DNA of 64,000 nucleotides from Pratylenchus scribneri (lineage: Eukaryota; Nematoda; Chromadorea; Rhabditida; Pratylenchidae), in NCBI GenBank assembly GCA_030063045.1, contig JAQSEB010000159.1, positions 434,001-498,000 on the forward strand, given 5' to 3'. Each line of letters begins with the position of its first letter. Position 1 is the first letter of the stretch. Below, piece after piece: positions 36,123 through 48,687 of the stretch. The position numbers and the translations under genes are program-made. Under the pieces are notes generated by a model. That model searched no databases, was not told where the DNA came from, and saw only the letters and a program-made list of their open reading frames with translations.

Positions 36123-36360
36123 ACGCAATTCGTCGATGAGTGAAATTCGATCAATCGACAATTTTTTTTTAATATTTTATATTACACATTTATTCTTGGG
36201 TGGGTTACATATCACAAATGTCAAACCGTTCATAAAAATTTTTTTATATTCATGGGCTCATTTCATTATCATATCATAAATCTAATCTTTCACATAAATT
36301 ATATTCATAATGAATATGGTTATATTTCTTTTATAATTTTGAATTTCTCTCTCTTTAGTT

Positions 36361-36705
36361 GTAGCCAATCATTGCGCAAATCAATTTTATGATCGCATAC
36401 AGAATAAAGGTTAGAGCATATTTCAGTGTTTTTTTTTACATTTTATTGAAATTGATAATATTCGCTAATTTGCATAATGTAAATTAATCGGATGTATATA
36501 ATTAGTGGCAATTAATTGCAGAATTAATTGATATTATTCATTTTTAGTATTTACATAAAATAAACAATATTGACCATTTGGTAGCATTTAGTAATTCGAC
36601 AATTTTTCTCTTTTTATGATATTTATATTTCAAATTCAAATTCAGTTTCACAAAAAGCACAAATTTGAGATAGCACTGCTTCCAGAATCAAAACTCGAGT
36701 AAAAA
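36361..36705 (+). pseudogene. Relict exon fragments of two families found elsewhere in the window
   Basis: At 36361, after CTCTCTCTTTAG, a stretch reads VANHCANQFYDRIQNK, resembling the start of the last exon at 24567 (VANHDRIKRNN). At 36645, after AAATTCAG, a stretch reads FHKKHKFEIALLPESKLE, resembling the start of exon 4 at 15521 (LHKKHKLEKATKAE). Neither has a supporting gene structure. The rest of 36123-37190 is AT-rich with no other signal. Confidence 0.5.
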
Positions 36706-37191
36706 CCAAATTATCTCCATTATTTTGTGTTCTCTATACTATTTGTTTCAATATTTTCAGCAAATTAAAATCCAATCTTCAAACAAATTATCTGAAAATT
36801 TATGGAAAAAGTTATTTATCCCAAATGGAGTATAGACAGTAGAAGTAGACACATGCTCAAAGCAATTTTTAAGAAATTTTATCAAATTTATTTACATCTT
36901 TTCTTATTTTAAATCAGTTTTCTACTCATCAAAGACCAAGCTAATAAAATTTAATTGAATTGTCAAATGCAAAAACAACTAAAAATTGCTCTAGGCAAAA
37001 TGCCCGTCTTTGAGACAGCCTCGGCATCAGCTAATGAGAATGTTAATCCGCATAAAAATTTTGCTTCTCTTCTGATTGAATTAATTGAATTCAATTATTT
37101 AATATATTTATATTATTGTAATATGATTTGGAATTGGCATAATTTTCATAGCCGAGTTGTTCTTTAATTACAATTCTGGAAATAATCTTTT

Positions 37192-38984
37192 TCATTTAAT
37201 AATATGATTTGAAATTGGAGTAATATTAATTGCTGATTGTTCTTGTCGTCTACAAATAGCCTTGAATAATGTAATAGATTTTTTAAATTCCTTTTTAAAA
37301 ACATTTCGATAATCCATACTAAAATAAAAAAGTAAAAATGGATTTATAATATTTCATATAATCTTAAATTTTTTTATAACCTATTATAATAAAGAATTGG
37401 CGCATTCGACATGGCTCCAATATTCAAAAAGAATGTACTCGTGAACAAATTTAAAAACCAAAATTGCAATTGTGTTAATTGTAACAGGGAGAATTTGTAG
37501 AGCATTGGTAGCAAAAGACTGCTAATATAAGCGATCACATTGATCAAGACAATAAGTTGGAGGGAATGATAGATTTTTTGTTGTTTTTCGGTGGCAATTT
37601 CTGAACTAAAAATTTTAAAATTAATTTAGAATGGTCGGAATCAGCGCAAATGAGTTAACTGAATTCTACAAATGGTATAAAAAATTTTATTAAAAACAAT
37701 TTTAAATAATTAATTTAAATTATAAAATTGCTTTAAAAATGAAATTATTTTTTTTTTATTTTTTTTTGTTATTTCAGAAAATTTATATTTATATATAGTT
37801 TTTCAAAACATACTGTTTTTACAAATTATTGTTTTTTAAGGACAAATTTTCTGATTAAATTTTCTCCAAATATTTTTGTGTTTTTATTCATTCAAACATT
37901 TTATTTTTTGATTCATAAAAATTCGGCGTTTTTGTTCATCCAAATATTTTGTGTTTTTGTTCATCCAAATATTTTGTGTTTTTGTTTATCCTAACATTTT
38001 GTATTTTTGTTCATCCAAACATTTTGTGTTTTTGTTCATCCAAACATTTTGTGTTTTTGTTCATCCAAACATTTTGTGTTTTTGTTCATCCAAACATTTT
38101 GTGTTTTTGTTCATCCAAATATTTTGTGTTTTTGTTTATCCTAACATTTTGTATTTTTGTTCATCCAAACATTTTGTGTTTTTGTTCATCCAAACATTTT
38201 GTGTTTTTGTTCATCCAAACATTTTGTGTTTTTGTTCATCCAAACATTTTGTGTTTTTGTTCATCCAAACATTTTGTGTTTTTGTTCATTCAAACATTTT
38301 TATGTTTTTGATTCATCCAAACATTTTGTGTTTTTGTTCATTCAAACATTTTTATGTTTTTGTTTATCCAAACATTTTAAGTTTTTGATTCATAAAAACT
38401 TTTTTGTTTTTGAAACAATTTGTTTTTTAGATTCAACAAAATATTTATGTTTTTGATTTATCCAATATTTTTTTTCATACAGAAATTTTGTGTAAATACC
38501 TGTCTTCAGCTTGATTATGATCAACATTAACAAATATGCCAAAATTGGTGCACAACTGATAATCAAATTGAATGTCCAATAATAGGGCCCAACGCTGGGC
38601 ATAGTAAATAAATCGCTAGTAGAACCTGTGCAAGGCCATTCAGGCAATATATTTGCCGCTTGTATCAATTGTGCAAATTTATAGGTAATTATGATTAAGT
38701 TGGCCAGAAGAAGGCAAGAAATATATATTCTCTGGTTCAATTGACGATAGTAGAGAGGAGCCAATACGGAAAAGAGTCGATCGAAACTGAGAAATACAAC
38801 TTGATTGAGGCCGGCAATAACGCCAATGGCAGAGTAACTTTGGAAAGGCAGAGCCAATCGAATCGGATAAAAATTGATGCCACTCGAGGCGATAATCAGA
38901 AAATGGAAATGACCCAATTGATGGAGTATACGAAAGAATGCTTCCAATGCAAGCAAAATACAGGTGTTATGTCGAAAAGAGGAA
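37192..38984 (-). CDS. Seven-transmembrane chemoreceptor, srsx-like (N-terminal exon not found)
   Basis: Exons 38500-38984, 37381-37600 and 37192-37318 join in consistent phase. They contain hydrophobic segments from about TM2 onward: SAIGVIAGLNQVVFLSFDRL (the GxDR-like end of TM3), the TM4-TM5 region around PYYWTFNLIISCAPILAYLL, QQKIYHSLQLIVLINVIAYI (TM6) and the TM7 end SNAPILYYNSMDYRNVFKKE. The Tyr-Arg-x-x-Phe tail is typical of nematode srsx-type receptors, which sense small molecules in neurons. No TM1 exon is visible above 38984, where repeats occur, so the gene may be truncated. The first intron is largely a 25-bp minisatellite. The 3' part is duplicated at 47.95-48.4 kb. Confidence 0.8.
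37870..38460. repeat. 25-bp minisatellite in a receptor intron
   Basis: About twenty copies of TTTTGTGTTTTTGTTCATCC plus AAACA, with some variants. Because 25 is not a multiple of three and the unit has no stop in any plus-strand frame, three overlapping long frames run through it. They are artefacts. Confidence 0.95.
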
Positions 38985-39054
38985 CTGAATTTATATACAA
39001 GAATAGAAATATTCGAAAAAAAATAAAAAACAAAATGATAAAAAATTCTCATTA

Positions 39055-39984
39055 TTTTTTGCTAGTCAATATAAGAGGGGTTTGTCTTTATGGGGTGGAT
39101 CAATATGAGGAGGAGGTTAATTAGATCAATATAAGGGGGAATTAGATCAATATGGGGGAAAGAGTTAACCACCTTGGTAAGAGAATGGCAATATTTGCCA
39201 AGAATTGACGGGCATCTGGCCCATCCTCACTCAATCGGGTATGTCTGCTTCTAGTTGTCGTACAGCATCTTGAGTGGACTCAATCGATTCGGTATGGTGG
39301 ATTTAGTATATGAAATTTCATTTTCAGACCAGTTTAGGGCTAGGAATAGGGTTAGTACTAGAATTCTGAGGACGAGGAACTCGTGAAACCGGAATTAAAC
39401 TGCTTAAACCATTCTGAAAAAAAATTTCATATAGAAAATCACTCATTATTTCATGGCGACATTTTCTATGATTATGACGGGCAACATTATGATGGATGAC
39501 ATTTTGTAAGCGCGCCAAATTATCTGAATTGCTACCGATTGGTGAAATAAAAAATTGTATACACGCGATGAATGCGTGAATTCCTTTTAATTTTAATCAC
39601 TCATAAAATTTGCCTTTAAATTTTGAAAATCATACAAATTTGAATACAATTGCTTTACATTTAGAAGAATAATATTTTTTTACTTATAAGCAAATCGTAT
39701 AAAAAATAAATTGACACGAAATGTGGGAAGAATTTCTGAAAATTAATTAATTAAATAAAAATTTTAAGTTGTTAAAAGGACAGTAAAATTAAATTGTAAC
39801 GAATTTAAATTTTTGAATATTTAAACTCATTGTTTTATGAATTATATATGAATAAATTTTATCAAAATAATCAATTTAATATTATTTTATATTGAAAATT
39901 GGATAAATGCAGAGTATTTTATTGATACAGGCATTTTTGTCAATTCAGGATTTTTTTTATTCGCAATGGAACAAATTTGAAATT
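39055..39984. other. Intergenic region with repeat pieces
   Basis: Contains short GATCAATATRRGGGGG repeats (39090-39160) and one arm of the inverted-repeat family seen at 18.1 kb (39240-39370, with GACTCAATCGATTCGGTATG). The remainder is AT-rich. A minus-strand stretch at 39424-39520 looks exon-like (NLARLQNVIHHNVARHNH) but has no partner. Confidence 0.5.
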
Positions 39985-42199
39985 TCATATATTATTAACA
40001 TTGGAATTTATTTTTGTTAGCATTATCACTGGAGTCTGTCCATGTATACTGTAATTTATTAACATTTTTGGTATTGACATTTTTCGAAGATCCATGCAAA
40101 CAATTATCAGAATACTGTAATATAGAATAATTCGAATCAAGTAATCAGAAAAAAAAACCATGGTTGAGTTAGACAGTAAATATCATCAACCCATATTATT
40201 TGTGTCATTGTCATATATAGCAAACTTGTCTTGTTAATGTTGTCTGAACTCATAAACCATTGTCCTATTGATTGATTTGTTACAATGATTCGTAAAAATA
40301 TCTAAAAAAAATTAATACAATTAAAATGATTATTATCTTATTTTTAAATTCATCTTTTTGGGCGCCAACTTAAGAATAGGAATGTCTCTCCGATCCATTC
40401 CGATTCCTAATAATCAGTTGTTTTATAGAAATGTTTTTAGTAAAGTTGTCCAAAATCATTTTCGATTTTAAAAAAATTGAAGGAGTTTAAAATGAAAAAA
40501 AACGAAAATAGAAAAAACCGTTGATATTTTTCAAAAACCAAAAGCTTGGATTAAAAGCCACATTATGTTTGCAAAATTGATTTTGGATAACATTAATTTA
40601 AGATTTAGTGACACTGTGAGATACCGGATATTGAATTGTCAATTTTTGAGTGAAATACGAAGGATTTGGATTCACATTTATTCAAGTTAATTTCATTTAG
40701 ATTAAATTTAGTTGAGTGGTACTTGCCTATTGTCACTGAATTCTTTGGCATTTACAACTTCAACAAATTTTTTACTTTTTTTACACTTTACTTTTCTCAT
40801 CCTATTATTAAAAATAATTATTATAATAAATTTTAATTTTTTTTTCCGCTAAGCTAAATTGTTTATATAATTAAATTTAATTTCGGAAAAAAACTTACAA
40901 AAAATAGAGTGAATAAAATTTGAGGTATCATCATAAAGATTGTGACGATTAATAGATTTAATTCAATTTTATCAACAGTTTCATTTGAATGAGATTTATA
41001 TTTATTCTTCCTTAAAATAAACAATGCTGTGAAATTCACAACCAATGCAATAGTGCAGCAGAATGTGACAACAATAATCATCAATAAACTTTGGTCAAAC
41101 TAAATTTTTAAATATATTTTTTTATAAGTATTTGAAGAAAAAAAAACATATAGATAATTTTATTTAATAAATATCAATAAAATATATAAATATTTTATTT
41201 TGATTTTCCTTATTTTTTCTAATAATAATTCCCTCTATTTGAAGCCCTCCCCTTTATTAATAGCTCCATCCAAATTTTTTCGTATTTGATTTTTAATTAT
41301 GCTTTGAATGGTAAAAACATGTTTTGATTTATAAAAAGATATTGTGAATTTAAAATTGTAATTTAAAAAAAAACCAAAAAAATTTTTATATTGAAAAAAT
41401 ATATTTTAGTATATATAAAACATTATATTTTTTGCAAATAAAAATTATTTTGCATCCATTTTCCCTATCTAAAATTTAATATCCCCTGTATACCTCTCCA
41501 GTGTTTCAGAAATTTAATATAACGAGAACCGGGAATATTAACAGTTGAAATACCGAGATTATATTTCTTATTAAAATAATCATAATTTACTTGGTAAAAT
41601 TGATAATCAACGGGTGATGGATAAACAACCAATGTTGTCCCATTTATAATTGTTGGTATAAATTTGCCGAATGAGAGAATGCGATCAGATGATAGGATGC
41701 AAGCAATTGCCAAAAATATTCCAGTTAAATATATAGATAAATTTTCCCAAATCTATTTGATTTATTACTAAAAACTTTTTGAAGATGATTTTTATAACCT
41801 TTTTATGCCGGAATGGAAAGCAAATTCCACTTAGACGATTTAGCGAAAGGGCTAAATGGAAGAAAGATTGCATATATGCGGTAATGTTGATGGATGCACA
41901 GATCAAACTTATCCAACGGGCCTTTTCAAATGAGGAATAGAATGCGATGAAAAAGGGCCAATAAGAAAGACGATAAAAGATGTAATCCAGAAGGAAATGG
42001 CAAATATCCTAAACATTAATTTTAATAATTTTAATTTAAATAAAATTACAAAAAATCCATTGATGATTATCATCTGGAAAAAAGGTTGTTTATAAAATCG
42101 TTTTTTTCTGATGAGAATATAGAGTATCCGAAAATACAAGCATAATGAAGCAAATTCATAAGGTGCCAAAAATATTATCAACCAATAGGCCAATTCCAT
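39985..42199 (-). CDS. Seven-transmembrane serpentine receptor, srg/srv-like, with a poly-T frame break
   Basis: Exons 42050-42199, 41799-42008, 41591-41752, 40899-41099 and about 39985-40301, the first four all phase 0. It begins MELAYWLIIFLAPYEFASLC (TM1), continues LDYIFYRLSYWPFF, has SFFHLALSLNRLSGICFPFR (the SLNR motif ending TM3, as in srg/srv receptors), IWENLSIYLTGIFLAIACIL (TM4), TIALVVNFTALFILRKNKYK and NLLIVTIFMMIPQILFTLFF (TM5-TM6), then DDIYCLTQPWFFF (TM7). In the last exon a run of nine T near 40150 puts a stop at 40137. One more T would continue as SDYLIRIILYYSILIIVCMD to 39985. This is either a homopolymer sequencing error or a real break. Expected role is chemosensation. Confidence 0.78.
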
Positions 42200-44239
42200 T
42201 TTTCGTTCGTAGTAGTATTATCGTCATATAATATATAAGAATTTTAAATGAATATTCTGTAAATCTGTAACTGCATTTTCCCGGCAATTATGTCATATTA
42301 TATTTATGTTGAATTAATGAAAATGAAAACAAAAATCCACCAGAAAAATGAAAAGGGAGTTACCAGCTTTTCGTGACAAACACAAGAAAATATTAAGATT
42401 TTTTAAAAAGATATTAAATAAAAGTACATTTATTTTCAATTAATTCTGTGAAATACATGCCACCGTGAACAAATTTGATTGAAATATGAATGTTTAGTTT
42501 TCGAGAAATTCCATCTCGAAATCATTTGCCATTTTGGTCTAATATCAATAAGACAAATATATTTGTAAAATGGTAACATAGAATTGTATGTTAATTTCGA
42601 TTTGCAAAACGATCTGGAAGCCCTGAATTCTATTCAATTAAATACAAAGTTTCTATGTTTTTAAAATTGATTTTCTCATATAATTCATTTCACAATTTTG
42701 AGTTAAATAAAAGTCTTTTTCCCTTTTGGGAAATATTTATGTTGAATGAGAAATTTTTAGTTCGAATAAAAAAATTTAAGAAGAAATTTACAAAAAATTG
42801 TCGTTAAGATAAATTTTAGAAATGATAAAAATTAGGAAAAAAAACTTAAATTACATACAAAAAAATAGAGAATTAAATATTACATATATTCTTCTCTCAT
42901 CATCATCAATTCTGTTATTATTGCATTCAATATATATTAATCAAAAGCTAAATTTGGCTTCCTTGAGATTCGCATGGCCCTAACCCCAATCCTAAACTAA
43001 GTCCTAGCCCTAAACCTATAATCCTAACTCTAACAATGAAAATTTAAATGACCATAACTTTCTTATTTTTGAGTTTTATTAAAGACCGATGGCAAATTCG
43101 AGTTTCTCTCATCGAAGATGCGTGGATTTATTTATAATTTGACCAAAAATTGCAAAGTTTTTTCGAATTCCAGCACAATGAGGGTCCGCCCTTTACTTAT
43201 TCAATTTTATTTTTTATATAAAGAAAAAAAATTTAATAACATAGCCAAATAAATAACTTTTTCTTCATCCATTAATGTCTTTGCCATAGAGTGAGAAATT
43301 TTTGACTATAAATAGCCTACAAGAAGAAAATTAGTGAAAAAATATCTCGCCAAGAAAAAATTAAAATGAAAATTTATTTTCATTATTTAGAAAAAAATTG
43401 ATAGTAAAATTTTAATTTTTTTTTGAATTTTTAAAAAATCATCGAATTGCTAAACCATTTGCATTATTGTTTGAATGGATAAATCTGCTTTCGAGTTTAG
43501 CTTATAGATTCCATTGCGAACTTGTACTTTTTGTTATTTGTTTCATCAATTTTTTGAAATTGATGAGACCAACAATAACCAAACTTAACCAGCACATGAG
43601 TTGACTGGGAAGAAGGATTCTTTGTTTTTATTTATTTCATTTTCTTTATATATATTTGGCTAATTTTTTATTTGAATTCAATACAATCTTTTTCGATAAA
43701 TTCTTATTTCATCAATTTTACAAAAAATACTTTAAAAATAGATTTTAAAATCATTTTTGAAATGGAATTATTTGTAATTTTAATAAAAATTATATAAGCT
43801 TTTAATGGTTTTTAAATTATTGACGAACGGAATAAAAAATTTAATATTCTTTTAAATAAAAAATATATTTAATCGCTTTCTAAAATTGGATGAAAAGCGT
43901 TTTAAATGGGTTATACATTTAAAAAAGTTAATGGCTTTTTAAATAAAATTTAATATTCTAAAAGCACTATATTAAAAATAGATCAATTTTAATTTTATTT
44001 TTCATTTTAAAAATTTATAAAAAATTTCCATCTAAATTTACAACCAAAAATTATGTCTTACATTAATATTATATTCATCATCTTCGGAATTTCGGTGATG
44101 TTCTTTTTAGGAGGCAATGCTGGTATCTACTATTTTTAAAGTCATTAAAATTTACTTTTGGTAGAAAAAAAGCTAACGAACGCTAAAAGGATTCTAGTAA
44201 GGTAATATATTATATTCCATAGTAGAAAACTTTTTTGGG
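42200..44239. other. Intergenic AT-rich region
   Basis: Mostly featureless. 42950-43200 holds a single copy of the dispersed core GACCATAACTTTCTTATTTT followed by an ACCGATGGCAAATTCGAG-like string, preceded by CCTAACCC-type runs. 43290-43370 matches 19720-19800. A 29-codon frame at 44053-44139 (MSYINIIFIIFGISVMFFLG) looks like a signal peptide with a possible donor but no confirmed partner exon. Confidence 0.5.
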
Positions 44240-45279
44240 ATGAAACCATATAAATCCAATTCACACAAAATTCGGTTTAAATCTATAAATCCTTTCCATC
44301 AAATCATAATATTAAAATGTTTTTTTATCATTCTTATTCTTTGCCATCTTGAAGGAATTGCCCATTCTGTAAATGGTCCCGCTTGCTTTGGATGCCGAAA
44401 AGCCCTCAATGCGGGCTTAATTCCGAAAATCCAACAATACCTCACACAATCTATAAGCATTTTCAAAACGGCCTGCTGGGCAGGAGATGTGCCTGATGAA
44501 AAATGCAATGCCACTTTCAATTCTATAGTTTGTTTCATGACATTTTTAATATTTGCCAAAATTTAGTATAAATATTTTGGCGATTCAGGCGCCCTTTTTC
44601 TTTGTACGATGGGCGGTTATTGTTCACAAAACAATGGGACTCGCCCAAAAAGTTTGAAATTTCGAATTTTTTCAATAAATTTTTATTAAAAATTTAAAAT
44701 TAGCAAGTTAAAAAATTAATAAATAAAATGTTTAAATATGAATTAAATTTAATAAAAAAATATTGTAAAATTATTTTCATTTTTAATGTGCGCTAAAATT
44801 TTGAAATTTAAATATTTTAAATACCGTATGACTTCTAATAGAAGCCACAAGATTTATAAAATTCATAGACCCTCCGAGATGGGAAATTTTCGGAATTTTT
44901 GAAAAATTAAAAATTCTTATTTCGGCTTAATTTCACCTAAAAATTGGTTATTTGTGAAAGAAATTTCAATCGATAGGGGGCTTCTATTAGAAGTTTTTCA
45001 GTAAATTCTAAATAAAATTATAAAAATTTCATGTAAAAAATTGATAAAATTTTTTTAGAATTAATTTCATTTTTAGTCCCGCCCATTCGCCGTCGACTAA
45101 TTAATGTTGACGGGACTGGCGGTGTGTGCATTTCCATTCATCGCATTGCGCAATGTCCAGATGGGACTACGGCAATTCACACGCAATCAGCCATTGTTAG
45201 CATTGCATGCTTTGTTGATGGATCCAAGGACGCGAAATTTTCAACAGAGAATATGAATTTGCCAATTGAATGTGCGTAA
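44240..45279 (+). CDS. Secreted Cys-containing protein, two exons, unassigned
   Basis: Exons 44240-44531 and 45077-45279 join in phase to give about 164 aa. The N-terminus has a basic lead then FHQIIILKCFFIILILCHLE, a signal peptide or anchor. The mature part starts NGPACFGCRKALNAGLIPKI and contains about eight Cys (CFGC, TACW, EKC, GVC, AQC, ACF, IEC), consistent with disulfide bonding outside the cell. The donor GTTTCA is weak; GTTTGT three to four bases earlier is an alternative but breaks the phase. I recognise no family. The neighbours are receptors and an orphan protease exon, which say nothing about function. Confidence 0.6.
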
Positions 45280-45663
45280 ATAAATGATTGGTGCGGAAAA
45301 AAATGATGAAATAAAATAACCATATTAAAATATAATTTAATTCGATGATGAAAATTTAGTCTTAAATTTAGTAAATTTTAAAGAAAAATTCATTTTTCAT
45401 TATAAATAAAAAATCATCAGATGATTTTTAATTAATCAATTTTGATTTTATTATCAATCAATCAGTCATGCAAATTATAATTGTAATTTTCGCAATCTAT
45501 TTGCAATATTTGCTGATCCGGGTCACCACATCTGAATTAAATTCATATTTATTTCATAGCCAAATTGGATAATGATTTTATATAAAAATGGTAGTTAAAT
45601 TAAAATTAAGTTTTTAATATTGATTTAAATCCCAAAATCCATATTCTTGAGTAAATGGAATAT

Positions 45664-45783
45664 TTATTTGAATAAATTAATACCAGGCGCTGTGCAATAT
45701 GGGCCAAACGAGCCAGAAATAGCGCCGATTTGGGTCCATTGATCTGATGCTGGCTTTTTCATCAAAGGGCCACCGCTGTCACC
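45664..45783 (-). pseudogene. Orphan last exon of a trypsin-like (S1) serine protease
   Basis: The minus strand reads GDSGGPLMKKPASDQWTQIG then AISGSFGPYCTAPGINLFK and stop. GDSGGP contains the S1 active-site Ser, and the SxxGPYC...PG pattern is the usual S1 C-terminus. No exons with the catalytic His or Asp are visible in the next several hundred bases upstream on this strand, where a hAT MITE lies. It is most likely a gene fragment; a very long intron is possible. Confidence 0.75.
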
Positions 45784-46104
45784 CTTTGGAGAATTCAATA
45801 TTTATAAATAAATTAACAACTTTTTTCATATTTTAATGATTTAGGGGAACTAGGGCTATGGCAAAGAATAAGTTATTTTCAAGAAATAAATAGGCAGAAA
45901 CTAAAATTTCATAAATTTTATATAAATATATATTCAAAATCTGAAGCATGTTTCCATGAGATAGAAATAGAATGAATGCTTATGTTAAATATTTATATTT
46001 AGGGGGCAAAATGGGGCCTTTTTATAAATTATAAACCTTTTCCTATTAGCACCGAAACCAGGGGAAACCGTTATGTTTTTCGGTTCTTGAATTTTGCCCG
46101 GAAA

Positions 46105-46938
46105 CAGTGTTTTCCTGTTCCAACTTTTTTCAATCTGTTCTGTTCCTGTTCTGTTCTCGGAACATGGAACAGTCTAATTGCTCTGTTCCTGTTCTCTGTT
46201 CCAACTTAGAACAGGAACAGGAATAGGAACAGGAACAGGAACAGAACAGATTTTCTATTCTTAAACTGTTCCAAAGGACAAAATTTTTTTCAAAAAATTT
46301 TTGACAAAATTTTAATTTTTTAAAATTTTTTTTTCCCAATTCTTAATAAAAATGTCAAAGAGAAGTAAACGAAGGTAAGTACCAACTAAAAAGGAATATC
46401 ATTTCATACATATCATCAAGCATAAATCTTGCGAAAATTTCTTTTTTTGACCAAAAATATTCGGCATGAAATGAACGATTCGGGTCCCTCTTTGATAAAA
46501 GATTTCACAAAAAAATTCAAGTCCTTAATTAATGCTTTTCAGGAACTACAACCAATCGGTGGGGGCTCGGGGTTGGGGAAGATGGGTGAATTCCCTTTCC
46601 CTAAACGAAAAATGTAAAAAAATTAAATGGTGATCCTTTAGTTTATGTATTTAGATCCAAATTTTTGGCCATATTTTGGGTTGGCATCAGAAATTTGAGA
46701 AAGAATAAAATTAAAGCCCCAAGAAAATTCAAAAATTTTATTCCCTCCCCGGTAATTTCCCCTGATTTACGAGTTCATCAGGAACAGTCTAGGAACAGCC
46801 AATTCTGCACTGTTCCTGTTCTGTTCCTGTTCCAAAAAATTTTCAAACTGTTCTGTTCCTGTTCTGTTCTAAATCATGGAACAGGAACAGGGACAGGAAC
46901 AGGAACAGAACAGAATCAGAGGAACAGGGAAAACACTG
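46105..46938. mobile_element. hAT-type MITE with 8-bp target duplication
   Basis: The ends start CAGTGTTTTCC, inverted at both sides, with a perfect duplication CCCGGAAA at 46097-46104 and 46939-46946. The subterminal regions are dense in GGAACA/TGTTCC hexamers that can pair across the element. The interior (about 46290-46780) holds a few short frames but no recognisable transposase. Confidence 0.95.
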
Positions 46939-47149
46939 CCCGGAAATCAATTTTTGGTATTTTGTATCGAGTAACCCTTTTTAGTTATTCTTCCATATAT
47001 GGCCTTTTCTGTTCTAATTTTTCACTGCTGGGTAATTTTGACAAATTTTTTCCTTTGAGGCCATTTTTATTTAAGCGGATCCAGCAGAAAAAAAAACAAA
47101 GAAATTACTGAAGAAAATATTTAAAGCCATGAAAAAAATGAAGTTGAAA

Positions 47150-47520
47150 TGGTTCTGGGAAAATTTAGTGTCAAAAATTATTCCGAAAGATGATATTTTA
47201 AGACGAAAGAGGCCCAAATAGGGAAAAATTTTAAAATTAAATTTTGCAAATTATAATTTTTGGCGAATAAATTACATTTTATTTTATATTGTAATAATGC
47301 ATTTTTCCATTTAGTCTATGCTGTACCAGTGACATTAGTCAAGTTGGCTCTATCACCACACCTGGCACACGTGCAATGATCAGTCTGTACAGCAGCAAGG
47401 ATGTGCAACGTTTTCGAATTCGATTCTGGCAAATTCGAGTCAGCAACGGCTAATTCGACTTGAAAGGGAATTTTCTGCTGTGATGGACATAAAATTGAAG
47501 AAGAATGGGAATAATAATAA
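47150..47520 (+). pseudogene. Duplicated last exon of the astacin gene
   Basis: 47315-47453 repeats astacin exon 7 almost exactly (LCCTSDISQVGSITTPGTRA to stop), including its acceptor and upstream intron from about 47165 (AGGCCCAAATAGGGAAAAAT). It has one in-frame codon more (RVSNG for RGNG) and few substitutions. No other astacin exon accompanies it, so it is a gene fragment. Confidence 0.92.
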
Positions 47521-47929
47521 TATATATTTTTAATATTAAATTACATTAACTCATTCAAACTCTATATTATATAATATTTTGTAAAATTTAAGTAAATTCT
47601 GGTATAAAAATTTTTATTTCATCGACAATAAAATAGATCTTTTTATTATATTTAATTTTGACCAAATAATGTAAGACTATCATTCAATTAATCTTGATTA
47701 ATGCTTATTAGGTGAATAATTGAATACTTTTTGATTAATTTTTACCAAAGTTTATTTTTTATGTATCGAAGAAAGGGCCAAATTATTATAAACATTCTAA
47801 TCTTTTAATTGTTCTCATTTTATCTTTAAAATTTTCATGGCTTTATAAGGGTATAGTAAATAATATTTATTTATTAATTTTAATTAATATCAATTTCTCA
47901 TTTTTTTACTATATAATCCGCATTTTGCT

Positions 47930-48395
47930 TTTCTGACTGAATTAAATGAATTGAATTATATAATATATATTTATTTTATTTTATTTTAATATGATTTGAA
48001 ATTGGTGTAATTTTAATAGCCGAGTTATTCTTTAATTTTAATTCTGCAAAGAATCTTTTTCATTTAATAATATTATTTGAAATTGGAGTAATATTAATTG
48101 TTGATTGTTCTTGTCGCCCACAAATAGCTTTGAATAATGTAATAGATTTTTAAATTCCTTTTTATAAACATTTCGATAATCCATACTAAAATGAAAAAGT
48201 AAAAAAATGGATTTATGTATTTCGTATTATTTTAAAATTTTTATAACCTATTATAATAAAGAATTGGTGTATTCGACATGGATCCAATATTCAAAAAGAA
48301 TGTACTCATGAATAAATTTAAAAACCAAAATTGCATTTGAGTTATTTGTAACAGGGAGAATTTGTAGAGGATTGGTAGCAAAAGACTGCTAATAA
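47930..48395 (-). pseudogene. Duplicated 3' end of the srsx-like receptor
   Basis: Near-identical to 37080-37530 in the same orientation, covering receptor exon C and part of exon B (the TM7 end and tail), including the intron between. It diverges after GCAAAAGACTGCTAAT, so the rest of the receptor is absent. Confidence 0.9.
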
Positions 48396-48687
48396 TATAA
48401 AAATAAAGACATTTAATTTTAAAATATGAATAAATTTATGCATGTAAATTCAAATTTTGCTCTTATGACCGCTGTAAATGATGAATTTATTATATATACA
48501 ATCTAAAAATTGACAAAATTCACATTGTCAGAGTCCCTTCATCTCAACATCTTAAGCAAAATATTAAAAATTTGTCTTTATAGGCAATTCTCAGACCATT
48601 TTTGATTCATGCCCTATTATAAAACTTTGGAAGCTGGCCAACTATCCATTTTGATTGAATTAATGGATGATCTCGGATGATCCAAAA

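Noticed and set aside
37949..38456. Three overlapping frames of 99-145 codons
   Set aside because: Produced by a 25-bp repeat lacking stops; all three frames translate to the same repetitive peptide pattern.
37870..38460. CRISPR array
   Set aside because: Units are directly adjacent with no unique spacers; this is a minisatellite in a eukaryotic intron. The same applies to the 62.5-kb and 20.8-kb arrays.
38741..39124. 127-codon plus-strand frame
   Set aside because: Antisense to the receptor exon 38500-38984, which has clear transmembrane motifs.
39324..39520. Exon-like minus-strand stretch (NLARLQNVIHHNVARHNH)
   Set aside because: No partner exons or family, and it overlaps a dispersed repeat arm.
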